From: Pseudomonas oryzicola
GTDB lineage: Bacteria; Pseudomonadota; Gammaproteobacteria; Pseudomonadales; Pseudomonadaceae
Length of the DNA stretch: 64,000 nucleotides
Assembly: GCF_014269185.2 (NCBI RefSeq)
Contig: NZ_JABWRZ020000001.1
Span: 1,265,001-1,329,000, forward strand
Direction of reading: 5' to 3'
Shown here: piece after piece, positions 34,522-43,549 of the stretch
Position numbering within the stretch: the first letter of the stretch is position 1
Layout: each line of letters starts with the position of its first letter
Program-made: the position numbers and the translations under genes
Notes under the pieces: generated by a model
What the model was told of the DNA's origin: nothing
Seen by the model: the letters and a program-made list of their open reading frames with translations, nothing else
The model's database searches: none

Positions 34522-35529
34522 TCAGCGGGTTGGCGGCAGTGCTGTCGCCAATTCCGCGCTACCCAGCGGATGGGTATTGGCATCGAAGAAATGCAATGCC
34601 GCAGCAGGCAGATCCCCGAACCGATCAACGAAATGCTGCTTCTGGTTGATCACCGAAGCCTCGCTCAACGGCCGTATTGCCACCGCCAGATGCTTCGGCC
34701 GAGCCTGCCGAATGGCTTCGAGCAGGTGCTGGTCAGTGCTGTCCAGATGCTGCCCGAACAGGCATAGCCCCTGGCTTTCCCGCGCCAGTTGCCCCAGGCA
34801 CCAGCTCAGGTAGTCCGAGTTGCGGATGGCGCGCAGTTTCTCGTCGCTGCGGTCTTCGTTGACGAACAGCGGTACTTCGCCGGGGATGTTCACGGCGAAA
34901 CCATCGAGCAGTTCGGCGCTGTCGGCGCTGCGCTGGCGGGTGCTGCCGTCGGGCAGCTTGAGCAGGTGCAGGCCGCCGTGCAGGTGCAGCAGCCGGGTGC
35001 CTTCACCGTGGGTGCGACGCACGTCGAAGAAGCCTTGCTCGTCGAACAGCTCGACGAAACCGTGTGGTGCGTGTTGCACGGCCCATGGCAGCAGCAGATC
35101 GTAGTTGCTGGTATAGACGCTGCGGTAGCTGCGCAGGGCCTGGTTGAGCGCTGCCAGGGTGGCGACCGGCATGCGTGGCCACGGCAGATGTACGGTGCGA
35201 ACGGCGTGGATCAGCGCTTCCTTGATCGAATAGTAGCGGTTCAGCGGCGCGGTGGAATTGATCGCCAGCGCGGCGTTGGCCCGTACTGTCGTGTTGAGGG
35301 TGCTGAGCACGGGCTCGAACAGTTCCGTGCCCAGCGACTTGAACAGGGCCTGGTCGCTGACCGCCAGGCCTTTCTTGCGGCCGGCGCGCTGCGCTTCCTC
35401 GAACAGCGAGAAGTAGCCGAACGGCTTCCACAGGGCCCGGCTGAAGCCATTGCCCAGCAACAGGGCGTCACAAGGATGGCGGGCGGCAAGTGCTGGCCAG
35501 GGAATGAGGGCGGCGTCGAGTGCGGGCAT
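34522..35529 (-). CDS. DUF4917 family protein with SIR2-like fold
   Basis: A 335-residue soluble protein. Three motifs recall SIR2-like NAD-binding enzymes: LLLGNGFSRALWKPFGYFSL near the N-terminus, YTSNYDLLLPWAVQHA in the middle, and LHLHGGLHLLKLP after it. This combination fits the DUF4917 family. A C-terminal segment (CLFGQHLDSTDQHLLEAI) completes the pattern seen in SIR2-like effectors. Biochemical role unknown; some SIR2-like proteins consume NAD in phage defence, but no partner gene is present. Start is uncertain: I took the ATG of MPALDAALIPWP; upstream ATGs would add up to 18 residues. Confidence 0.7.
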   Translation of the reverse strand: MPALDAALIPWPALAARHPCDALLLGNGFSRALWKPFGYFSLFEEAQRAGRKKGLAVSDQALFKSLGTELFEPVLSTLNTTVRANAALAINSTAPLNRYYSIKEALIHAVRTVHLPWPRMPVATLAALNQALRSYRSVYTSNYDLLLPWAVQHAPHGFVELFDEQGFFDVRRTHGEGTRLLHLHGGLHLLKLPDGSTRQRSADSAELLDGFAVNIPGEVPLFVNEDRSDEKLRAIRNSDYLSWCLGQLARESQGLCLFGQHLDSTDQHLLEAIRQARPKHLAVAIRPLSEASVINQKQHFVDRFGDLPAAALHFFDANTHPLGSAELATALPPTR

Positions 35530-35593
35530 GCTGGGGTCCGTTGGCTGGAGCGGGAACGGGGGCGACTTTAGCATGCCATGCAAGCTGTGTAGC

Positions 35594-35637
35594 TTGTACT
35601 GGCCCTATCGCCGGCAAGCCAGCTCCCACAAGTACAG
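35594..35637. repeat. REP-like hairpin, second type
   Basis: TTGTACTGGCCCTATCGCCGGCAAGCC followed by AGCTCCCACAAGTACAG resembles the hairpin at 8483 and carries the CTCCCACA tail of the putida REPs. It lies between the divergent start of the DUF4917 gene and the sulP stop. Confidence 0.65.
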
Positions 35638-35714
35638 CGTCAATTCGAAGTCAGCGCCGTTGCTGTGAAAGCAGGCGTGCCCGCCATAGGGCCAGCATCA
35701 CCGGCACGGCGGCT

Positions 35715-37421
35715 TCAACCTTGCGCAGCCACCTGCACCCTGCGATTGCGGTTACGCCACAGCCGATACGCGCGGATGCCAGCCCGCACCGAACCGAACA
35801 GCAACTTGTCTTCCATCTCCCGTGCCATCCCCGAGCGCACCAGCATGCGCAGGAAGGTGCCGCGGGCGCGGGCAATGGCAAAGAGGATGCCCTGGGCGGC
35901 CAGGGTGTCGCGCACTTCGCGCAGGGCGGCGATGCCGCTGACGTCGATGCTGGTTACCGCTTCAGCGTCGAACAGCACGGCCTTGGGCTGCGCCTGACCC
36001 TGCACGGCTTCAAGCAGGCGCATCTTGAAGTAGTCGGCGTTGAAGAACAGGATCGCGTCGTCGAAGCGGTACACCACCAGACCAGGCACGGTGCGGGCTT
36101 CCTTGTGCTTGCGGATGTCCACCTGGCCTTCGGTGCCCGGCAGCCAGCCCAGTACTGCGTCGGTAGGCTGGTAGATGCTGTACAGCAGGCGCAGGATCGC
36201 CAGGGTCACGGCAAACACGATGCCGGGCAGCACGCCCAGGCCCAGCACGCCCACCGTGGTCAGCAGGCACAACCAGAATTCGAAGCGGCTCAGGCGGCGG
36301 ATCTGCCCCAGCGACTTGATGTCGATCAGCCCCCAGCCGGCCATCAGCAGCACGGCCCCCAGCGCGGCCTGCGGGATCCATGCCATCGGCGCGGTGAACA
36401 GCAACAGGATCAGGGCGATGACCAGCGCAGCGATAATACCCACCAGCTGGCTTTTGCCGCCGACCATGTCGTTGACGGCGGTGCGTGAGTCGGCGCCGCT
36501 GATGGCAAAACCCTGGGACATCCCGGCGGCCAGGTTGCTGACGCCGAGGGCGACGAATTCGTGGTTGGCATTGATGGCGTAGCCGTGCCGGGCGGCAAAG
36601 CTGCGCGCGGTGAGCATGGCGCTGCAGAAACTGACGGTGGCGATACCCAGGGCGTCGCGCAGCAGGCTTTTCATTTCTGCCAGGTTACTGTGTGGCCAAG
36701 CCAGTTGCGGGATGCCGGCGGGCACCGGGCCAAGGATGGCGACACCGAAGCGGTCGAGGCCGAACAGGCCGACCAACAGCATGAACAGCGCCACGACCGT
36801 AAGTGCCGCGGGCAGATGCGGGTAGCGCCGTGGTAGCCAAATCAGCAGACCCAGTGCGCCCAGGCCGATGAAGAACGTCACCCAGTGGATTTCCCCCAGG
36901 CGCTGGAAAAAGTCGATCACGCTGAGAATGAACCCGTCGCCTTCGATCCTGAACCCCACCACCTTGGACAGTTGCCCGGCGATCAGGCTCAGGCCGATGC
37001 CGTTGAGGTAGCCGATCAGGATCGGTCGCGAGAAGAAGCTGGCGATGAACCCCGCCCGGGCCAGGCCTGCGGCGATCAGCATCACTCCAACCAGCAGGGT
37101 GACGATCACCGACAGCTCGGCAAGCCGCTGCGGCTCGCCCATGGCCAGTGGCGCCACGGCGCCGGCGATCATGGCGCAAGTGGCGGCATCGGGGCCGACC
37201 ATCAACTGGCGCGAGCTGCCGATCAGGGCATAGACCATCATCGGCAGCACGCAGGCATACAAGCCGTACTGCGGCGGCAGGCCGACGATCTGCGCATAGG
37301 CGATGGCAATCGGAATCTGGATCGCCGCCACCGACAGGCCGGCCTGCAGGTCGGCGTGAAACCACTCGCGGCGGTAGTGCAGCAGGTTGGCAAGGCCCGG
37401 TAGCCAGCGGGAGAGAAACAT
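35715..37421 (-). CDS. SulP-family anion transporter with STAS domain
   Basis: A 568-residue inner-membrane transporter with about 10-14 helices (LSVAAIQIPIAIAYAQIVGL, PQYGLYACVLPMMVYALIGS, which carry the SulP signature) and a C-terminal STAS domain from about residue 430 (ILFFNADYFKMRLLEAVQGQ, VLFDAEAVTSIDVSGIAALR). Family members move sulfate, bicarbonate or dicarboxylates. The specificity cannot be told from sequence. It faces the tRNA-Gly gene on the same strand, with its own promoter region between. Confidence 0.9.
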   Translation of the reverse strand: MFLSRWLPGLANLLHYRREWFHADLQAGLSVAAIQIPIAIAYAQIVGLPPQYGLYACVLPMMVYALIGSSRQLMVGPDAATCAMIAGAVAPLAMGEPQRLAELSVIVTLLVGVMLIAAGLARAGFIASFFSRPILIGYLNGIGLSLIAGQLSKVVGFRIEGDGFILSVIDFFQRLGEIHWVTFFIGLGALGLLIWLPRRYPHLPAALTVVALFMLLVGLFGLDRFGVAILGPVPAGIPQLAWPHSNLAEMKSLLRDALGIATVSFCSAMLTARSFAARHGYAINANHEFVALGVSNLAAGMSQGFAISGADSRTAVNDMVGGKSQLVGIIAALVIALILLLFTAPMAWIPQAALGAVLLMAGWGLIDIKSLGQIRRLSRFEFWLCLLTTVGVLGLGVLPGIVFAVTLAILRLLYSIYQPTDAVLGWLPGTEGQVDIRKHKEARTVPGLVVYRFDDAILFFNADYFKMRLLEAVQGQAQPKAVLFDAEAVTSIDVSGIAALREVRDTLAAQGILFAIARARGTFLRMLVRSGMAREMEDKLLFGSVRAGIRAYRLWRNRNRRVQVAAQG

Positions 37422-37517
37422 GCGTCGTCCTTTCGAAATGTTTCACGGAACCATCTGCGCATTGAAGCGGATCAGCGGGCAAATGGCCATGGTGCAAGTC
37501 AAAGGAGAGCTGAAACG

Positions 37518-37541
37518 AAAAAAGGAGCCGAGGCCCCTTTT
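37518..37541 (-). terminator. Rho-independent terminator of the tRNA-Gly gene
   Basis: On the minus strand AAAAGGGGCC, loop, GGCTCC then six T residues form a stem followed by a T-run, 45 bases after the tRNA 3' end. Confidence 0.75.
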
Positions 37542-37585
37542 GACAGCGATGACGTTGCTGGAACGCCATGCGGAAATGCGATGTG

Positions 37586-37659
37586 TGGAGCGGGTAGAGG
37601 GAATCGAACCCTCAACTAAAGCTTGGGAAGCTTTCGTTTTGCCACTAAACTATACCCGC
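37586..37659 (-). tRNA. tRNA-Gly(CCC)
   Basis: A 74-base cloverleaf including an encoded CCA end. Acceptor stem GCGGGTA/TACCCGC, D-arm GTTT-loop-AAAC, anticodon arm AAAGC-TTCCCAA-GCTTT with anticodon CCC, T-arm GAGGG-TTCGATT-CCCTC. It reads GGG codons. It stands alone between phaG and the SulP gene, and its 3' end is not duplicated nearby, so no integrated element uses it here. Confidence 0.97.
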
Positions 37660-37769
37660 TTCTGCGCTGAGCTTTTTACCAGAACCTTCCACGAATTAGA
37701 AGCCCGAGTTATAAAAAAGCTTGTCGGCACCCCATAGCTGCGGGTCTCGGCTACAGGGCGCCGAGGCGC

Positions 37770-38657
37770 TCAAATGGCAAATGCATGCTGCTCCAGTTGT
37801 ACCGGCTGGTAGTGTTGGCGCGGTTCGCGCAGGGTCGGCTTGAGGAAGTTGAGCATGACGCTGCGAGTACTTTCGCAGGCGGCCTTGTGTTCCATATCCA
37901 GGAAATGCCCTGCGTCACGTATCACGCTGAACTGGCTCCTGCCCACATGCTTGCTGAACTGCCGGGCATCTTCGACGGTGGTGTACTCGTCGCGCTCGCC
38001 GTTGATGAACAGCACCGGGATATCGATATTGCGCGCACCTTTCAGGGCCCGTTCCAGGTCATGCTGCAGCACTTCGTTGATGTGGAAGTGCATCTGCGCG
38101 TATTCATGGCTGTCCAGGCTGCTGACGTGCCGGTAGTTGAAGCGCTTGAACAGCGACGGCAGGTACTTGCCGATGGTGTCGTTGACCAGGTTGCCGACCT
38201 GGTAGCGATCGCAGGCGGCCAGGTACTGGCAGCCCCGCTCCAGGTAGTCGCGCATAGGTTCGTTGATCACCGGCGAGAACGAACTCACCACTGCTTTCTT
38301 GACCTGCCGCGGCTGGTGCGCCAGCGCCAGCAACGTACTTGCACCACCCCACGAGAACGACATCACGTGGTCCGCCTGGAAGTGCTCGATCAGTTCGAGA
38401 AGAATATGCGCTTCGGTCTCTTTGCTGATCAGGCGTTCGTGACGGTTGTGTGGTTTGGATTTGCCGGCGTAGGGCTGGTCGAACAGTACTACGTTGAACT
38501 GCGGGTGCAGGTTACGTACCGTTTGGGCGAACGAGGCGGTGGTGGCCAGCGAGCCGTTGATCAGGATGATCGTTTTTTCGGCCGCTTCCGCGCGATAGAA
38601 CTCCGTGTAAACCCGATACTGACCTTGGATATCAAGTACAGCGATTTCTGGCCTCAT
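37770..38657 (-). CDS. phaG: PhaG, 3-hydroxyacyl-ACP transacylase/thioesterase
   Basis: A 295-residue alpha/beta hydrolase that links fatty-acid synthesis to medium-chain-length polyhydroxyalkanoate synthesis by releasing or transferring (R)-3-hydroxyacyl groups from ACP. The start MRPEIAVLDIQGQYRVYTEF, the nucleophile elbow SFSWGGAS near residue 102, Asp in FINGERDEY, and His in RDAGHFLDM near 251 form the catalytic triad. Length and sequence fit PhaG of P. putida and the related RhlA. CAGGAG stands nine bases before the ATG. The gene is monocistronic here. Confidence 0.93.
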   Translation of the reverse strand: MRPEIAVLDIQGQYRVYTEFYRAEAAEKTIILINGSLATTASFAQTVRNLHPQFNVVLFDQPYAGKSKPHNRHERLISKETEAHILLELIEHFQADHVMSFSWGGASTLLALAHQPRQVKKAVVSSFSPVINEPMRDYLERGCQYLAACDRYQVGNLVNDTIGKYLPSLFKRFNYRHVSSLDSHEYAQMHFHINEVLQHDLERALKGARNIDIPVLFINGERDEYTTVEDARQFSKHVGRSQFSVIRDAGHFLDMEHKAACESTRSVMLNFLKPTLREPRQHYQPVQLEQHAFAI

Positions 38658-38996
38658 CTCATCGACTCCTGGCGCAAAAAGGGTATTCGCGTCACCTAGG
38701 GTGCACGTTCTTTATGACAGGTAGGCATTTGCCTGAAGAGAAAGCGGGGCCCTGTGTCGATCCTTGGCACGTGTGTCGACGGGTATTGTTTTTGGCGGGC
38801 AATTTGCCGTGCCCCAAGGCATCGAGGCCTTGGGTGGCCGGCAAAAAGGTGTCATCGACTGTAAATGTGACTTGCTAGTCACATGCAGACTGACGATTTG
38901 GATTCAAGCAGCGGGCCGTGGATCCTGCAAGTGCCGTTCGGGGGAAAATGTGACTTTTCTCGCTGAGCGGTCGTATGGCGATGCTGCACAGGCAAC
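38658..38996. other. phaG upstream region
   Basis: About 340 bases without a supported gene; a 78-codon open frame across it has no ribosome site. It contains a perfect 8-bp inverted repeat at 38865-38884 and a second partial copy (AAAATGTGACTTTTC) at about 38945. These are candidate regulatory sites for phaG. Confidence 0.55.
38865..38884. promoter_or_regulatory. ATGTGACT-TGCT-AGTCACAT inverted repeat upstream of phaG
   Basis: A perfect 8-bp inverted repeat with a four-base loop, about 210 bases upstream of the phaG start. The TGTGA and TCACA ends recall CRP/Vfr sites but are separated by eight bases instead of six. AATGTGACTT recurs once more 80 bases closer to rsuA. Confidence 0.45.
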
Positions 38997-39689
38997 CTAG
39001 ACCGTGGCTATTTCATCCGCCGTGAGCTCACGAAACGCCCCCGGGGCCAATTCCGGGTCCAGGCGGATCGCCCCCATGCTCTCGCGATGCAACCCCACCA
39101 CCTTGTTGTCGAAATGGCCGAACATGCGTTTGACCTGGTGATAACGGCCTTCGACGATTGCCAGCCGGGCCTGGCGTGGGCCGAGGATGTCCAGCTGGGC
39201 GGGCAGGGTGGTAAGGCCTTCGAAGGCGAAGTAGAAGCCCTCACGAAACCTGGCCACATAATGCTCGCCAATCTCGTCTTCGGTTTCCACCAGGTAGTGC
39301 TTGGGCAGCTTGGTCGCCGGTTGGGTCAGGCGGCGTGACCACTGGCCGTCGTTGGTCAGGATGATCAGGCCGGTGGTGTTGAAATCCAGGCGCCCGGCAA
39401 TGTGCAGGTCTTCACGCAGCCCTGCGGGAAGCAGGTCGAGCACAGTACGGTGCTGCGGATCCCGGGTGGCGCTGACACAGCCAGCGGGCTTGTGCAGCAT
39501 CAGGTAGCGCGCCGGGCGGCCGGCCTGCAGCAGTTGGTCGTCCAGTTCGACGCGGCTGAATTCGCGAACTTCGGTCACAGGGTCGCTGGTCACCTGGCCG
39601 TCCACCCGCACGCGGCGTTGCGCCAGCATCAGGCGGACTTGCTGGCGGTTGTGGCTGGGCAGGTTGGCGAGGAAACGGTCGAGGCGCAT
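38997..39689 (-). CDS. rsuA: 16S rRNA pseudouridine synthase, RsuA-like
   Basis: A 230-residue enzyme. An N-terminal S4 RNA-binding domain (MRLDRFLANLPSHNRQQVRL) is followed by the RsuA/RluB catalytic domain with the Asp motif HIAGRLDFNTTGLIIL and the segment VEGRYHQVKRMFGHF. Such enzymes modify U516 of 16S rRNA (RsuA) or nearby sites. The paralogues RluE/RluB have similar cores, so the exact site is not certain. It overlaps no gene; a small Cys-rich protein gene starts upstream on the same strand. Confidence 0.85.
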   Translation of the reverse strand: MRLDRFLANLPSHNRQQVRLMLAQRRVRVDGQVTSDPVTEVREFSRVELDDQLLQAGRPARYLMLHKPAGCVSATRDPQHRTVLDLLPAGLREDLHIAGRLDFNTTGLIILTNDGQWSRRLTQPATKLPKHYLVETEDEIGEHYVARFREGFYFAFEGLTTLPAQLDILGPRQARLAIVEGRYHQVKRMFGHFDNKVVGLHRESMGAIRLDPELAPGAFRELTADEIATV

Positions 39690-39698
39690 TGGAGCCCG

Positions 39699-39911
39699 TC
39701 AGTCGGCGGCAGAGGCGCGGAGTTGTTCTTCAACCGCAGCGCAGCGCGGGCACAGGCAGGCTTTATCGCGCAGCTCGGCAGGCAGGGCCTGAAGCACGGC
39801 CGGGTCGATGGTCACGGTATAGCACCAGCAAGCCTGGGTGGCGCGGGCCGGGTCGGCCAGGCTGCACTGGTTGGGCGCGCCACAGGCGGGGCAGTGTCGG
39901 TTGTCAGGCAT
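39699..39911 (-). CDS. Small Cys-rich CWC-domain protein
   Basis: A 70-residue protein with a likely zinc-binding site: CPACGAPNQC, CWCY and CLCPRC. The CWC core (ACWCYTVTIDPAVL) marks the cysteine-rich CWC family. Its gene ends nine bases before the pseudouridine synthase start, and the same pair is common in Pseudomonas, so they are likely co-transcribed. Function unknown. Confidence 0.8.
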   Translation of the reverse strand: MPDNRHCPACGAPNQCSLADPARATQACWCYTVTIDPAVLQALPAELRDKACLCPRCAAVEEQLRASAAD

Positions 39912-40054
39912 GGCGGCCGCTCAGCTGTATCAAATTGTTGCAGAAATGGCACTGCACCTCGGCGCCACGGTCTTATCACATGTCGATGATCGCATTTCGC
40001 ATCGACGCTCGCCAGCGCCGCTGTTCGGGCACTCCAGCGGTCCAGGAGGCCGCC

Positions 40055-40498
40055 ATGTCCTATCGAATCCTGTTGATCGCCCTGCTGGGGCTGATGACTG
40101 CCGCCTGCGTCCCCTACTACGAGACGGGCGGCTACTATCGTTCGGATCACTACTACGCCGACCGTTACGTGTCGCCGGGGTATTACCGCTATGACCATTA
40201 TTACGTGACGCCACAGCCGCGCTATTACTACCAGCCGGCGCCGCGTTACTACTACCGCTCGGCGCCAGCGCCGTATTACCGGTCGCCTCCGCCGCCTGCG
40301 ATGAACCAGTGGCATGGCAACCCGCGTCACGACTATGGCAACCGCCAGCGCTACGACTATGGGCGCGACCGGGATCGTCATGACTACCGTGGTGGCAACC
40401 AGCGCTATCAGAATGACCGATGGCATTCCGACAGGCGGGGGGACGGTGACCGCCGTTGGGATGGGCGGCGCGAACAGGGGGGGAACTGGCAGCGGTAG
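40055..40498 (+). CDS. Tyr/Arg-rich lipoprotein
   Basis: A 147-residue lipoprotein with lipobox MTAAC (Cys at 18). The mature protein is low-complexity: residues 20-90 are Tyr-rich (YYETGGYYRSDHYYADRY, YYYQPAPRYYYR), and the last 60 are Arg/Asp/Gly-rich (RHDYGNRQRYDYGRDRDRHD). Composition suggests a disordered envelope or cell-surface polypeptide. GGAGGCCGCC lies before the ATG. The frame extends far upstream, but only the part from here has a signal. Function unknown. Confidence 0.75.
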   Translation: MSYRILLIALLGLMTAACVPYYETGGYYRSDHYYADRYVSPGYYRYDHYYVTPQPRYYYQPAPRYYYRSAPAPYYRSPPPPAMNQWHGNPRHDYGNRQRYDYGRDRDRHDYRGGNQRYQNDRWHSDRRGDGDRRWDGRREQGGNWQR

Positions 40499-40537
40499 GT
40501 GAATTGAGGTGGGGGCGTCTTGCGCCCCCTCTCGAAG

Positions 40538-41644
40538 CTAATCCAGGTCCGCCAGCGGGTGCCGACCTTCCCACACCTTGGCAAAATGCGCCTCGACCAC
40601 CGCCGCCGGCACTTGCGCCACATCCGGCCAGTGCCAGCGCGGCTGGTTGTCCTTGTCCAGCAGGCGCGCGCGTACCCCTTCGCTGAATTCCGGATGGCGG
40701 CAGCAGTTCAGGCTCATGCCGTATTCCATCTGGAACACCTGTGCCAACGACAGGTGGCGTGCCCGGCGAATCTGCTCCCAAACCAGGTGTGCCGTCAGCG
40801 GGCAACCTTGATGCAATTGTCGGCCGGCCTCGGCCAGCAGCGGATCCTCGTGGTGCTTGAGCTCTTCCAGCGCACGCCAGGCTGCGGCCGCATCGGCTAC
40901 GTCGAGCAACTGATCGATCACCTGCCGCCGTGGTAGCCACTGGGCTTCTGGCAGCTCGGCACAGGCCCGGCGCTGTTCGGCCTTGAGCAGGCTGTTCAGT
41001 TGCAATGCGGTCTGCTCCTGCCAGTTCAATTGCAGCAGTTCCTCGATCAGCGCTTCCTGCTGGTGTTCGCCCAGGAAGCGGTCGGCCAGGCCCAGGTCAA
41101 GGGCGTCGCGGGCATTGATCGGCGCGCCCGTCAGGCCGAGGAACAAGCCCAGCTTGCCCGGCAGGCGGGCAAGGAACCAGCTGGCGCCCACGTCCGGGTA
41201 CAGGCCAATGCTGATTTCCGGCATGGCCAGCCGACTGCTGGGGGTGACGATACGTATATTGGCGCCTTGCAGCAGCCCCATGCCGCCGCCCAGTACGTGC
41301 CCGTGCCCCCAGCACAGCAGCGGTTTGGAGTAGGTGTGCAGGGCGAAGTCCAGGCGATATTCGGCGGCAAAGAAGGTGGCGGCCAGCGGTGGTACGCTGC
41401 CGGGGTGGTCGCGGCAGGCTTGCGCCAGCGCACGCACGTCGCCCCCTGCGCAGAACGCCTTGCCACCGTTGCCGCGCAACAACACGCAGACGATCCCGGG
41501 GTCTCGGGCCCAGGCGTGCAACTGCTCGCCCAATACTTCGATCATCGGCAGGCTCAGGGCGTTGAGCGCCTTGGGCGCATCCAGGGTGGCGATGCCGATG
41601 CGGGCGCCATCGGCGCCGGTGAGTACCTCGCAATGAATGGCCAT
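40538..41644 (-). CDS. Enoyl-CoA hydratase/3-hydroxyisobutyryl-CoA hydrolase family enzyme
   Basis: A 368-residue crotonase-fold enzyme. The oxyanion segments are [16 protein letters not shown] and [16 protein letters not shown], and the catalytic Glu and Asp are in [20 protein letters not shown], the pattern of 3-hydroxyisobutyryl-CoA hydrolase of valine breakdown rather than of enoyl-CoA hydratase. The C-terminal extension beyond residue 260 also fits that group. Substrate inferred from motif only. Confidence 0.82.
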   Translation of the reverse strand: MAIHCEVLTGADGARIGIATLDAPKALNALSLPMIEVLGEQLHAWARDPGIVCVLLRGNGGKAFCAGGDVRALAQACRDHPGSVPPLAATFFAAEYRLDFALHTYSKPLLCWGHGHVLGGGMGLLQGANIRIVTPSSRLAMPEISIGLYPDVGASWFLARLPGKLGLFLGLTGAPINARDALDLGLADRFLGEHQQEALIEELLQLNWQEQTALQLNSLLKAEQRRACAELPEAQWLPRRQVIDQLLDVADAAAAWRALEELKHHEDPLLAEAGRQLHQGCPLTAHLVWEQIRRARHLSLAQVFQMEYGMSLNCCRHPEFSEGVRARLLDKDNQPRWHWPDVAQVPAAVVEAHFAKVWEGRHPLADLD

Positions 41645-41770
41645 GGACTACCTCGCGCAAGTCATCGCACAAGTATGGCTTGCCTGGCCGATCATGCCGG
41701 TCGTCGGTCGGATCGTTTGACAAGCGCACAAGGCTTACCTAGTGTCGCGCCATTGTTTACGGAAGGCCCC

Positions 41771-42463
41771 ATGACTGACGACGATCGCATCAAACTCGAA
41801 CCCGGCTGGAAGGCCGCGTTACGCGCCGAATTCGACCAGCCCTACATGCAGCAGTTGCGTGAGTTCCTGCGCGGCGAGTATGCCGCCGGCAAGGAGATCT
41901 ACCCGCCAGGGCCGCTGATCTTCAATGCGCTCAATTCGACGCCGCTGGACCAGGTGAAGGTGGTGATCCTCGGCCAGGACCCGTATCACGGGCCGGGGCA
42001 GGCGCATGGCCTGTGTTTCTCGGTGCAGCCGGGCGTGGCCACGCCACCGTCGCTGGTCAACATCTACAAGGAATTGCAGCGCGACCTGAATATCCCGATC
42101 GCCAACCATGGCTACCTGCAGAGCTGGGCCGAGCAGGGCGTGCTGCTGCTCAACACGACCATGACCGTGGAGCGTGCCAATGCGGCGTCGCATGCCAAGA
42201 AGGGCTGGGAGTTTTTTACCGACCGGATCATCCAGGTGGTCAGCGAGCAATGCCCGAACGTGGTGTTCCTGCTGTGGGGCTCGCATGCGCAAAGCAAGCA
42301 GAAGCTGATCGACGGGACGCGACACCTGGTGCTGAAATCGGTGCATCCGTCGCCGTTGTCGGCTTACCGGGGGTTCCTGGGCTGTGGGCATTTCAGCCGC
42401 GCCAACAGCTTCCTCGAGCAGCGCGGGCTGACGCCGATCAACTGGGCATTGCCGCCGCTGTGA
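41771..42463 (+). CDS. ung: Uracil-DNA glycosylase
   Basis: A 230-residue base-excision enzyme of family 1. The catalytic water-activating Asp is in [18 protein letters not shown], the uracil-binding Asn in [16 protein letters not shown], and the leucine loop in [18 protein letters not shown] took the ATG preceded by GGAAGG. It removes uracil from DNA after cytosine deamination. Convergent with the AbrB-family gene, with a shared hairpin terminator. Confidence 0.97.
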   Translation: MTDDDRIKLEPGWKAALRAEFDQPYMQQLREFLRGEYAAGKEIYPPGPLIFNALNSTPLDQVKVVILGQDPYHGPGQAHGLCFSVQPGVATPPSLVNIYKELQRDLNIPIANHGYLQSWAEQGVLLLNTTMTVERANAASHAKKGWEFFTDRIIQVVSEQCPNVVFLLWGSHAQSKQKLIDGTRHLVLKSVHPSPLSAYRGFLGCGHFSRANSFLEQRGLTPINWALPPL

Positions 42464-42478
42464 TGGACCGGCCGCGTT

Positions 42479-42510
42479 GCTTTCTTCGCGGATAAGCCCG
42501 CGAAGAAAGC
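42479..42510. terminator. Bidirectional terminator ung / abrB
   Basis: GCTTTCTTCGCGG and CCGCGAAGAAAGC form a perfect 13-bp stem with a six-base loop between two convergent genes. Confidence 0.8.
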
Positions 42511-42517
42511 GACACGA

Positions 42518-43549
42518 TCATTCCGGCCTGGCACTCCACAGCCGGAACAGCGGCTCTGCCAGAAACAGCACCAGTAGCAGCCGCATCACCTGCAGTGCCG
42601 TCACCAGCGGCACCGACAGCTGCAAGGTCTCGGCGGTCAGGCTCATCTCGGCAATTCCGCCGGGCATCATGCCCAAGGTCAGCGAGCGCAGGTCCAGCGC
42701 GGTCATGATGCTCAGCACCCAGGCTGCGCTGGCGGCGATTGCCATGCACAGCGCAGTGGCGACCAGGGTGCGCAGGAGGAAGGACGGGGCGCGGCGGAAG
42801 AATGCCCGGTTGAAGTGGCAGGCCAGGCCGCTGCCGATCAGCCACTGGCCGATCTGGCTGGCACCGTGGGGCAGGGCAATCTGCAGGTTGCCCGCCAGGC
42901 TCAGCGTAGCCGCCACCAGCAATGGCCCGAACAACCACGGGTTGGGTTGGCGCAAGCGCTGCCAGAGCAACGCAGCGGCAACCCCCAGCGGAGCGATTAC
43001 TGCCAGCCAACCCCAGCTCACGCTGCCGGTGTGATTCATCGGCACCCCATCACCCAGCAGAAACTTGAACAGCGCCGGTACGCACAGCACCACGGCGAGG
43101 ACACGCAGGCTCTGCGCCGCCGCCACCTGGCTGAGCACCGCGCCATTGCGTGCGCCAAGGTTGACCATCTCCCCCGAGCCGCCGGGCATGCTGGCGAAGA
43201 ACGCCGTTGCGCGGTCTTCGCCGCTGCGCCGCAGCAGCCAGACGCTGATCACGCTGGACAGGCTGATGAACAGCGCGCCGAAGAAGATCAGCGCGAAATG
43301 GCTGGCCACCTGCTCGATCACCGCCGGGGTGAAGTGCAGGCCGATACCGATGCCGATGATGCATTGCCCGCATTTGCGCCCGTTGGGGATTTCCGGCAGT
43401 TGCCAGGGCGTCAGGCAGCGCACCAGGATGATCGCCAGCAGCGAGCCGACCATCCATGGCAAAGGCCAGCCGACCTTGCTGGCGGCGAAACCGCCAGCAA
43501 GGCCGACCAGCCCGGTCACGACAAACAGCGGCAACCCACGGTCAGGCAT
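42518..43549 (-). CDS. AbrB-family membrane protein (AbrB duplication)
   Basis: A 343-residue inner-membrane protein with about ten helices and two similar halves, the AbrB duplication family (PF05145). Motifs include GFAASKVGWPLPWMVGSLLA in the first half and GQWLIGSGLACHFNRAFFRR in the second. Its start lies inside the end of tctA with an eight-base overlap, which ties its translation to the citrate transporter. AbrB-family members elsewhere are called AidB regulators or putative transporters; the role here is not known. Confidence 0.85.
   Translation of the reverse strand: MPDRGLPLFVVTGLVGLAGGFAASKVGWPLPWMVGSLLAIILVRCLTPWQLPEIPNGRKCGQCIIGIGIGLHFTPAVIEQVASHFALIFFGALFISLSSVISVWLLRRSGEDRATAFFASMPGGSGEMVNLGARNGAVLSQVAAAQSLRVLAVVLCVPALFKFLLGDGVPMNHTGSVSWGWLAVIAPLGVAAALLWQRLRQPNPWLFGPLLVAATLSLAGNLQIALPHGASQIGQWLIGSGLACHFNRAFFRRAPSFLLRTLVATALCMAIAASAAWVLSIMTALDLRSLTLGMMPGGIAEMSLTAETLQLSVPLVTALQVMRLLLVLFLAEPLFRLWSARPE

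Noticed and set aside
37586-37659. tRNA-Gly as an attachment site for an integrated element
   Set aside because: There is no integrase gene and no duplicate of the tRNA end nearby; the flanking genes are the normal sulP and phaG.
38865-38884. CRP/Vfr binding site
   Set aside because: TGTGA and TCACA are eight bases apart instead of six; kept as an unassigned inverted repeat.
38764-39000. A 78-codon open frame upstream of phaG
   Set aside because: No ribosome site, no family pattern, and it crosses the regulatory repeat.
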